Of a DNA stretch of 64,000 nt, positions 35,695 to 43,900 are shown piece after piece (within the stretch, counting starts at the first letter, position 1; the number at the start of each line of letters is the position of its first letter). Made by a program: the position numbers and the translations under genes. Source of the DNA: an uncultured Steroidobacter sp. Its GTDB lineage: Bacteria > Pseudomonadota > Gammaproteobacteria > Steroidobacterales > Steroidobacteraceae. The notes beneath the pieces were generated by a model. The model ran no database searches and had not been told where the DNA came from. It saw nothing but the letters and a program-made list of their open reading frames with translations. The stretch is taken from assembly GCA_938008435.1 (NCBI GenBank), contig CALLKK010000003.1, positions 41,692 through 105,691 on the forward strand, in the 5' to 3' direction.

Positions 35695-36561
35695 ATGCTC
35701 CACGAACACTCGTACCCAAAACCGCCCTTCCCTGCACAGCCGCAAACGCTTCCTGGCTCAAGCGAAGCGATGGACCCGAAGCCGGATTACGGCGAGGACA
35801 GCTACGAAGGCTCCGGCCGACTCACCGGCAAGAAAGCAATCGTCACCGGTGGCGATTCCGGCATCGGGCGGGCGGTGGCATTGGCCTTCGCACGTGAAGG
35901 TGCGGACGTGCTCGTCAGCTATCTGGATGAGCACGAGGACGCCGAGGAAACCAAACGTCTCGTCGAATCGGCAGGCCGACAATGCGTCCTCGTGCCAGGC
36001 GATATCTCGCGTGCCGATCACTGCAGACAAATCGTGCGCCAAGCAGTCGATGCCTTCGACCAAGTCGACATCCTCGTCAACAATGCTGCGCACCAGATGA
36101 CGTTCGAATCGCTAGAGGAAATTCCCGACGAGGAATGGGAAAAGACTTTCGCGACGAATATCTCTTCGATGTTCTATCTCACGAAAGCCGCCTTGCCGCA
36201 CATGTCCCCGGGCAGCAGCATCATCAATACGGCATCGATCAACGCGGATACGCCGAATCCGCAATTGCTCGCGTATGCGACCACGAAGGGCGCGATTCAA
36301 AATTTCACCGCCGGGCTTGCCCAGCTCCTTGCGGAGAAGGGCATTCGCGCAAATGCAGTCGCACCCGGACCCGTCTGGACACCGCTCATCCCAGCGTCCA
36401 TGCCAAGCGAGAAAGTTCAGCATTTCGGCGAACAAGTTCCGATGAAACGCCCTGCGCAACCGTGCGAGCTCGCTCCTGTCTACGTGATGCTCGCGAGCGA
36501 CGAGTCGAGCTACGTGTCGGGTGCAACCGTGGCGGTGACGGGCGGGAAGCCGATTTTGTAG
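35695..36561 (+). CDS. SDR-family oxidoreductase (YghA/GSP39-like)
   Basis: A 288-residue short-chain dehydrogenase with a long N-terminal extension (HEHSYPKPPFPAQPQTLPGSS) typical of the YghA/general stress protein 39 group. It has cofactor motif TGGDSGIGRAVA (about 51-62), NNAAH, catalytic Ser in INTASI and YxxxK in YATTKGA, and PGPVWTPL. NADP-type substrates are carbonyl compounds; the physiological one is unknown. Confidence 0.93.
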   Translation: MLHEHSYPKPPFPAQPQTLPGSSEAMDPKPDYGEDSYEGSGRLTGKKAIVTGGDSGIGRAVALAFAREGADVLVSYLDEHEDAEETKRLVESAGRQCVLVPGDISRADHCRQIVRQAVDAFDQVDILVNNAAHQMTFESLEEIPDEEWEKTFATNISSMFYLTKAALPHMSPGSSIINTASINADTPNPQLLAYATTKGAIQNFTAGLAQLLAEKGIRANAVAPGPVWTPLIPASMPSEKVQHFGEQVPMKRPAQPCELAPVYVMLASDESSYVSGATVAVTGGKPIL

Positions 36562-36797
36562 GTGGGGCCGGAGACTGGAGGATGCGATTTCGGCCAAACG
36601 TGTCGCAACACTTCGACACGACGGTGCATAAATGTCCAACTTCCGCTGCGCTGGCACCGCGCGTTACACAGGTGTGTAACCGTCGTGCCGCAGTGCCGGT
36701 GAGGTTACACACACTGTGTAACCGTGTAGGGCTCTCGGCGCGCCGAAAGCAGGAGAAACTGTCGCCACGGCGCGCGGAGCGCGCTTCTGGCTCCGGC
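36562..36797. repeat. intergenic element with twin operator-like palindromes
   Basis: Between convergent SDR and MFS genes. It starts with GGAGACTGGAGG (36569) and ends with GCGCGCTTCTGGCTCC, both modules of the composite repeat. In between are two long inverted repeats at 36663-36680 and 36703-36723 and a third small hairpin (CTCTCGGCGCGCCGAAAG, 36731). Confidence 0.6.
36663..36723. promoter_or_regulatory. pair of perfect palindromes, operator-like
   Basis: Site 1 is GTTACACA-GG-TGTGTAAC (8-bp perfect arms). Site 2 has 9-bp perfect arms GGTTACACA and TGTGTAACC around CAC. Centres are about 41-42 bp apart, close to four helical turns. The size and symmetry fit a TetR- or GntR-type dimer operator, but no promoter or regulator gene flanks them: both neighbouring genes end here. 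Confidence 0.5.
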
Positions 36798-38210
36798 CTA
36801 CCCTAGCTCTACCGGCTCCTCTTCCGTCTTCGCTTCGCGCACGTCGGATTCGAGCTGCCAGAAGATCCATGCCGATGCGCAGGTAAGAATACCCATGCAC
36901 AGGAATGTGGCTTGGAATGCGCTCAGTGCGTGTGCATGTGTTTCATCCGCAAACACCTCGGTAAACGTCGCCAGCAACGCGGCCGCGGCGGCAACGCCCA
37001 AGCTCATCGACAGCATCTGCACCACGGACAACAAGCTGTTGCCACTGCTTGCCTCGTTCGAGGTGAGATCCTTGAGCGTAACGGTATTCATCGCCGTGAA
37101 CTGCACCGAGTTCACCGCACCGAGACAGAAGAGCTGGAGCACGCGCAGCCACGCTGGATGACCCGGCCCTACGAGCCCGAAGGAAGCGATCATCACGCCC
37201 ACGAGCAGCGTGTTCGTCATCAGCACCTTGCGATAGCCGAAGCGCGTGATGAGTCCCGTGACGAGTCGCTTTGCCAGCAGCGCCGCCAGCGCGACCGGAA
37301 TCATCGAAACGCCCGACTCCAACGGACTGAATCCGAGGCTGACTTGCAGCACGAGCGGCACGAGAAACGGCACGCTCGCAATGCCAAGACGCGCGAACAG
37401 GTTGCCGAGCAGACCGATGCTGTAGGTACGCGTATGAAACAACGCCGGCGAGAACAACGGCCGTTCGGTCCGTGCGGCATGCAACCAATATGCGCATATG
37501 CTCGCCAGACCGAATACGAGCAGGATGATCACGATCGCGCCGCGCAGGCCGAGCTCGCCGAGCCCTTCGAGCGCGACCGAGATCGCCACCATGCCGAATG
37601 CGATCAGGAAGTACCCCGTGAAATCGAAGCCGCTGCGCGCCACGCGCACTTGATCGGACATGAACCGCAGCGTCGCAGCCGCACCGATCGCGCCGATGGG
37701 AATATTGATCAGAAAGATCCAGTGCCAAGACGCAGCCTCGGACAACCACCCGCCGAGCGTCGGCCCGATGAGCGGTCCGATGAGTCCCGGCACCGCGACG
37801 AAGCTCATCGCCTTGAGAAATTGCTCGCGCGGATAGGCAAGCAGCACCGCGAGCCGCCCCACCGGCAACAACAGCGCACCGCCCGCACCCTGCACGATGC
37901 GTGAAATTACGAGCTGCGTCATCGTGCTCGACAAGGCGCATGCGAGCGAGCCGATCACGAAGACGACGATGGCCCCGCAATACGCCCGTTTGACTCCGAA
38001 CCGATCCGCGATCCAACCGGACGCCGGCAACAGAATCGCCATCGTCAGCGAGTAAGCGATCACGACCGCCTGCATACGCAGCGGACTCTCCCCAAGACTG
38101 CGCGCGATCGACGGCAACGCCGTGTTGACGATCGTCGTATCGAGCGTCTGCATGAAGAAGCCGATGGCGACGAGCCACAGCAGCATGCGGGAAGAGCGCG
38201 GTTCCGTCAT
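36798..38210 (-). CDS. DHA2-family MFS drug efflux transporter
   Basis: A 470-residue major facilitator with about 13-14 helices. Motifs: FFMQTLDTTIVNTALPSIARSLG (DHA2 first helix, motif D1), GWIADRFGVKRAY (motif A), VISRIVQGAGGALLLPVGRLAVLLAYPR, and LIGPLIGPTLGGWL (motif C). It resembles MdtD/EmrB-type multidrug exporters. The ATG at 38210 is used; the longer in-frame extension is heptamer repeat read as protein. No membrane fusion partner lies beside it. Confidence 0.92.
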   Translation of the reverse strand: MTEPRSSRMLLWLVAIGFFMQTLDTTIVNTALPSIARSLGESPLRMQAVVIAYSLTMAILLPASGWIADRFGVKRAYCGAIVVFVIGSLACALSSTMTQLVISRIVQGAGGALLLPVGRLAVLLAYPREQFLKAMSFVAVPGLIGPLIGPTLGGWLSEAASWHWIFLINIPIGAIGAAATLRFMSDQVRVARSGFDFTGYFLIAFGMVAISVALEGLGELGLRGAIVIILLVFGLASICAYWLHAARTERPLFSPALFHTRTYSIGLLGNLFARLGIASVPFLVPLVLQVSLGFSPLESGVSMIPVALAALLAKRLVTGLITRFGYRKVLMTNTLLVGVMIASFGLVGPGHPAWLRVLQLFCLGAVNSVQFTAMNTVTLKDLTSNEASSGNSLLSVVQMLSMSLGVAAAAALLATFTEVFADETHAHALSAFQATFLCMGILTCASAWIFWQLESDVREAKTEEEPVELG

Positions 38211-38254
38211 GCGGTCAGGATAGCCGAAATGCAGAAAATCGGTGGCAAAAAGCG

Positions 38255-38366
38255 CAGTGGCAAGGAGGCTGGAGACTGTAGCCAAGAGGGCGCTCCGCGC
38301 GTCCTTCTGACCAGCCCCAGCGCCCAGAGCCCAGTACCCAGAGCCCTTCACGCTTGAGCCTACAGC
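38255..38366 (+). repeat. composite intergenic heptamer repeat
   Basis: GGAGGCTGGAGACTGTAG, then GAGGGCGCTCCGCGCGTCCTTCTGACCAG, then four heptamers at 38317-38344 (CCAGCGC, CCAGAGC, CCAGTAC, CCAGAGC), then CCTACAGCCTAC, ending at the pbpC stop codon. Nearly the full module order of the element. Confidence 0.85.
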
Positions 38367-40706
38367 CTACTCTCTAGGCAACACCTCGAACCTCCGGCTC
38401 AAGCGATTCCCTTCTCCGTCCACGACCGTGAGCGAATGCGTGCCCGGCTCGACGTCGATCGCTTGCTGGTGGTACGTGCGCGTCGCACCGATATAGCGGT
38501 CGTCGAGATGCCAATGCAGCGTCGCGTTCGGGTCGCGGTGCACCGCTTCGACGACCGCACGGCCTCTCTGTGTGTTCAGGTCAATCGGGATGTACAGCCT
38601 CGTGCCGGCATGGGGATACAGCAGCTCCATCGGTGTTTGTGCCGCGAGCTGCGCGCCGTCGCAATCCGCTCGAAACGGCGGCAGCGGTCGATAGCCGGCA
38701 TTGCGCCTGCGATAAAAATGCTCGGCGCCCGGCGGCAACACGAACCAATTCTCGTGACGCATGCGATCGAGCGACTCGCAGCTCGAATCGACGCGATAGC
38801 GACCGTCCGGCGTCAGATGCACGCGTTGGTTGTACGGGCTCAAACGATCGAAGTGGCTCGACCGTGGCACGAGCTCCTTGCGCGTCTCGCAAGCGCCGTT
38901 CGCGAGATACCCGTCGTTGCGACAGACCTCCACTTCCTTCATGAGCAAGGTCGGCTCCACGAACCAGTCCGAGCTCGGCAACCGCCCGAACAGCGCAAAC
39001 AGGAGCGGCGCTGCAGCGGTCGCGCCGGTCAAGCCAGGCCGCCCCTCGCCCGTTGCATTGCCGACCCACACGCCGACTGTGTAGCGCGACGTGTTGCCGA
39101 CGGCCCAGGCATCGCGCAGGCCCCAGCTCGTGCCGGTCTTCCAGGCAATGTGCTTCGAGGTCGCAAATTGCCGCCAGTTGGATTCTTCGCCAGGACGATT
39201 GACCTCGAGCAGCGCGCGCAAGGTCAACCATGCGGATGCCGCACCGAAGTCCGCTGCGCGTTGGGTGTCGATGTTCTCAGTGAGCAGCACGCGCGGCCGT
39301 CGATAGAACACCGGCTGTCCGGGATAGATCTGCCGTGCGACGTGCGCGAGATTGGCGTACATCGAAGCGATGTCCCAAAGCGTGCCCTCTGCACCGCCCA
39401 AAATCAGAGTGAGACCGTACTCTTCCGGCGGACGCACGAGCGTCGACATGCCCGCGTGCTCGAGCAGCGCATAGAAACGTTGCACGCCATGCTGCTTGAG
39501 CATGCGCACCGCCGGAACATTGAGCGATTCCGCCAATGCCACTTCTGCCGGCACGACGCCGCGATACGCACGATCGAAATTCTCCGGCATGTAGCCGGCG
39601 TACTGCGTCGGGACGTCCGGAACGAGCGTGCGCGGCAGGATCTCTCCTGCTTCGAGCATCGCGGCAAACAGGAACGGCTTGAGAATGCTGCCGGTGCTGC
39701 GCGGCCTGCGCACGATGTCCACGGCATAGCCGTTGCGATCCATCTGTACGCGCTCGGCATTGCCGACATACGCGAGCACGTCGAAGGTTCGGTTGTCGAT
39801 CACGATCGCGGCCGCGTTGTAGACGTCGCGCGCTGCGAGCGTGCGCGCATGCTGCTCGAGCTCGTGCGTCGCCATTCGCTGCATGGCTCGATCGAGCGTC
39901 GTCTCGAAACGATGCCGTGTCGGATACAACCTGCGCAGCGTATCGAGCAGGTGCGGCGCTTCGTTCGGCAGCGGCAACGGTGCGCCCGGCAACGGCTCCT
40001 TCAAGGCCAGCGTCAGATCGAGCTCGGCAATGTACCCGCGCTCCTGCAATCGCTTGAGCAAACGATCGCGCTTCGCGAGCAGCGTCGTGCGATTACGTCC
40101 CGGATGAATGAGCGCCGGACTGTTCGGCAACACCGCGAGCGTGCACGCCTCCGCCCACGAAAGCTGCTGCGGAGAACGTCCGAAATAACGCCACGAGGCT
40201 GCCTCGAGCCCGACGACGTTGCCGCCGAACGGCGCGTTCGCCGCATACAACGCGAGAATCTCGTCTTTGGAATACGCGAGCTCAAGCCGCGTCGCGAGCG
40301 CCATCTCGATCAATTTGTCGCGCACGCCGCGCTGCTCGCGCCCGCGCGCAAGGCGCGCGAGCTGCATCGTGAGCGTGCTGCCGCCGCTCACGATCCGGCG
40401 CGCCTTGAGATCGACGAACACCGCCCGCGCAAGCGCGAGCGGATCGATACCCGGATGCGAGAAGAAGCGTTTGTCCTCGTACTCGACGAGCGCGAGCTTG
40501 AACTTGTCCGGCACCTGCTCGCCTGGCGGAAAGCGCCATTGCCCATCGGCTGCGATACGCGCACCGAGCAATTCGCCGTTGCGATCGAGCATGATCGTCG
40601 AGAGCGGCTGAGCGAACAGGCGCTTCGGCAACATCGCCGCATAGGCCACCCCTGCCGCGACGAGGATCGCGGCGAGGATGTAAAGGAGACGGCGGCGAAA
40701 CGACAT
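38367..40706 (-). CDS. pbpC: penicillin-binding protein 1C
   Basis: A 779-residue bifunctional peptidoglycan synthase. One N-terminal membrane anchor (LLYILAAILVAAGVAYAA), a GT51 glycosyltransferase (VEYEDKRFFSHPGIDPLALARA; GGSTLTMQLARLA), then a transpeptidase with SxxK in STGSILKPF near residue 338 and KTGTSWG, and the PBP1C-specific C-terminal domain (from about 690). It lies downstream of the alpha-2-macroglobulin gene as in the yfhM-pbpC pair of E. coli. The two are separated here by a 211-bp repeat-filled gap. The ATG at 40706 puts the anchor at the N-terminus. Confidence 0.95.
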   Translation of the reverse strand: MSFRRRLLYILAAILVAAGVAYAAMLPKRLFAQPLSTIMLDRNGELLGARIAADGQWRFPPGEQVPDKFKLALVEYEDKRFFSHPGIDPLALARAVFVDLKARRIVSGGSTLTMQLARLARGREQRGVRDKLIEMALATRLELAYSKDEILALYAANAPFGGNVVGLEAASWRYFGRSPQQLSWAEACTLAVLPNSPALIHPGRNRTTLLAKRDRLLKRLQERGYIAELDLTLALKEPLPGAPLPLPNEAPHLLDTLRRLYPTRHRFETTLDRAMQRMATHELEQHARTLAARDVYNAAAIVIDNRTFDVLAYVGNAERVQMDRNGYAVDIVRRPRSTGSILKPFLFAAMLEAGEILPRTLVPDVPTQYAGYMPENFDRAYRGVVPAEVALAESLNVPAVRMLKQHGVQRFYALLEHAGMSTLVRPPEEYGLTLILGGAEGTLWDIASMYANLAHVARQIYPGQPVFYRRPRVLLTENIDTQRAADFGAASAWLTLRALLEVNRPGEESNWRQFATSKHIAWKTGTSWGLRDAWAVGNTSRYTVGVWVGNATGEGRPGLTGATAAAPLLFALFGRLPSSDWFVEPTLLMKEVEVCRNDGYLANGACETRKELVPRSSHFDRLSPYNQRVHLTPDGRYRVDSSCESLDRMRHENWFVLPPGAEHFYRRRNAGYRPLPPFRADCDGAQLAAQTPMELLYPHAGTRLYIPIDLNTQRGRAVVEAVHRDPNATLHWHLDDRYIGATRTYHQQAIDVEPGTHSLTVVDGEGNRLSRRFEVLPRE

Positions 40707-40917
40707 CCTAGGCTGTAAGCGGTGGGCCGCAGACTGGAGCAGAAGCTTTCGGTGCGCTACACGCACCGAAAGTCAGAGGGCCGTTCGGTGTAAGAAGCTT
40801 TTCGCTCACGACGCAAGCTCCAAGCAAAGAAGGCCGAAGCACGAGACGGGCACCACCCCTTCTGTCACCAGAACCCAGTACCCAGAGCCCAGAGCCCAGA
40901 GCCCAGAGCCCAGCACC
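40707..40917 (+). repeat. composite intergenic heptamer repeat abutting A2M stop codon
   Basis: Order: TAGGCTGTAAG, CAGACTGGAGCAG, a perfect 11-bp hairpin CTTTCGGTGCG/CGCACCGAAAG (40746-40772), CCCTTCTGTCACCAG, then seven consecutive heptamers at 40868-40916 (CCAGAAC, CCAGTAC, four CCAGAGC, CCAGCAC). The array ends 1 bp before the minus-strand stop codon of the alpha-2-macroglobulin gene. Confidence 0.88.
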
Positions 40918-43900
40918 CTATTGAACCACTTCTACCCACTGCCCCTTTGTCCGCGCGAAGCGCGATGCGTCGTACATTGCCTCCACGTTCACGCTCGGTA
41001 GATAGAACCGTCCGCGATACGCGGCATTCAAGCGCGTCGTGATCGTGATGCTCTCGCGCGGCTTCAAGCTGAAGAAGCGATAGATACGATCGTCGCGAAC
41101 ATCGACGTATTCGACGTTTGCATTGGATGACTGCTCGATCCACCACGGCAAGCGCGCGTCGCCGCCTTCGCGTTCGCCGAGCGCATCGAACCCTTCCATG
41201 CGCTCGTTGTGGATTTCCCAGCCCGCGGGCACGAGATGTGCGAGCGCGATGTTGTCGATGCGATACGACGTCGTGTTCGTCACCACGATGCGGGCGATCA
41301 GGTCGGTGCCCTGCACAAGGCGCGTGACATCGATGACCCGTCCCTCTTCATCTCGATACGAAACGTCGAGAGCAAGACCTTGCGCGTCGGCGGTGTCTGC
41401 GCCCGATGCGGCAATGCCGCGTGCCGTGAGCGTCACGAAAAGCCGTCGGTCAGTCGGATTCTGGACGCGCACTTGCGCGCCGCGTTCCGGAAATTGCGTG
41501 AGTGCCGTGCGCGAGAGCGCTGCCTCCACCGGCACGCGCGTCGTGCGGCCGTCGATCGAATACTCGAACGCGAAAGGCGCGAGCGGCCCGACGCCGACAT
41601 AGCGCGCCATCGCGAGCAACGCATAGGCGGTCGACTGCGTGCTATGCCACATCTCTGCGACGAGACTGCGCGACAGCTCGTCGGCGACGGCAGCCGCTTG
41701 CTCGTGACGCCCAAGCGTCACGAGTGCATCGAGCACGATGGCTCGATCGCGCAACTCGGCGCCGAAGATCGGCGCCGCATCTGACATTGCCGCGACGGCG
41801 ATCGGCAAGTCACGCGCCAGCTGATCGGCCGCTTCCGAAAGTCCTGCCAGTTTGTACGAAGCTGCCAGCAGCCAGCGGGCGGGCGTCGGCAGACGCTCCA
41901 ATTCGCGCAGCCGGTTCATCGCCCCGACCTCCGGCTCGCGCGCGAGCGCCAGCGTGTACAGCCGATACGCCTGCGCGAGCTTCTCGACGTCCGACGTACC
42001 GTTCCACGCCTGCGCCAGCGAGCGCTGGTGACGCGTCCAACCCGCGAGCATGGCGTCGGGCACGGCATAACCGATGCGTTTGGCTTCGATGAGGAAGTGA
42101 CCCGCGTAGCTCGTCGTCCACTCCTCGCGCTGGCGATCCTGCGATGCGTAGAAGCCGCCCGGCCAGTACGCAAATCCGCCGTTCGGCCGCTGAAAGCCGC
42201 TCAGACGATAGATGCCATCCTGCACGTTGCGCTGAATCTCTTGCTTACGCTCGTCTTCGAGCTTCATGAGGCTCGATAGATAAAGCTGCGGAAACACTGC
42301 CGAGGTGACTTGCTCCAAGCAGCCGTACGGGTACTGGATCAAATAACCAAGGCGGCGCTCGAGATCGAGCGGCGGTACGGCGGAGACTTCGAGCGCCAGC
42401 TCGTTCGTACCCGCCAAGCCGTGCGGCACGATGTGCTCGCTCCAGGCTTCGCCCGGCTCGAGCACGCGATGCCAACGCTTGGTCGTCGGCGGGTTCGGGC
42501 TGCGCACTTCGAGATTCACTTGCGCCGTCGCGCGCTGATCTGCGCCCACGGCACGGAAGCTGATCGTGCCTTGGCCGAGGGCGGGTTTGCTTCTTAAACG
42601 CAGCATCGCAATCTGCTCGTCCGGCTGCGTGAAGGTCAGCCGCGCCGTGTTGCTGCCGACGATCTCGAACGCAGAATCGACCTCCATCTGCACGCTGACG
42701 TCGCGAATCGATTTATCCGCGACGAACACGGAGATCGGCACTGCCACTTCTTCTTCGGGCCCGACGACACGCGGCAACGTCGGCAGGATCATGAGCGGCT
42801 GACGTACCGCGACCGTCTTGTCAGCCGAGCCGTAGGCGCCGCGCTGTCCCGCGACGACCATGACGCGCACGGACCCGACGTACTGAGGCAGCGGTACTTC
42901 ATGACGCCGCTTCTCGCCGGCCTTGAGCTCGAAGGGGCCGAAGAAGCGCACGACCGGCGGGAAGCGCGTCTTGCGCTCATCCGGGTTCTTGACGATGGCG
43001 TCGCTACCGCCGATCGCGAGCAGCCGTTCGAGCGCGGCGCCGTACGCGCCGGCGACTTCGTCGAAAACGTCCCACGTCGCGACGCCGAGCGCTTCGCGCT
43101 TGTAGAACTGCTCGTGCAGATTCGGCGTGCGGAAGCTCGTGAGATCGAGCAAGCCCTCGTCCACCACGGCAAGCGTATATGTCATCGCTCGTTTGTTGCG
43201 TTCGCTGACCTCGACGACACCGACCGATTCTGGCCGCCACTGCGCAGCTGCATCGATCACCGGCGCAAGCGTCGTATCCGGATCGGTCACGTGCAGCGGG
43301 ATCACACCGTACATGCGGATCGGTCGATCGTTCGTCTTGCCATGCGGCTGAATGAACGTGACGCTCGCATAGACGTTTGGCGCCATCGCTGCCGTGATCG
43401 GCACCGTCAGGCGCGGCGAATCCTTCGAGAAGTCGAGCCAGCGCGCTTCGAGAATGGTCGTGCCGTTCTCGAGCGTGAACAGCGCCCGGCCTTCCTTCGC
43501 TTCGGGCAGCTGAATCGTGGCGGTCTCGCCCACGACATAGCGTTCTTTGTCGGCAGTGAAGACGAGCACATTGGCCGAAGCATCCGTGCCCTCGACACCC
43601 GACCACGATGGCCAATCGACGTAGAACGTCTGACCGCTGCAATGTCCGCCCGCCACGTCGCACACGCGGACCAGGTAGCGGCCCCATGCAGGCGAAGCAA
43701 TCTCGAACTTCCACTCGCCCTTGCCTTGGACGATGCTCACCTTGTCCTGCCGTACGACGCTCGAATGCGCGCGCTGCGCGTACTGCGCAAGCGATTCGCC
43801 CGACTTGTCCCACCACCACTTCCAATCGATCTTGTAGAGCGTCACCTCGACGTCTTTGATGTCGGTCGGCTGCCCGTCCTCGGTGACGCCGGCAAGCTCG

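Noticed and set aside
38211..38351. An N-terminal extension of the MFS transporter gene (MKGSGYWALGAG...).
   Set aside because: It is the heptamer repeat translated in frame; the true start at 38210 gives the normal DHA2 N-terminus.
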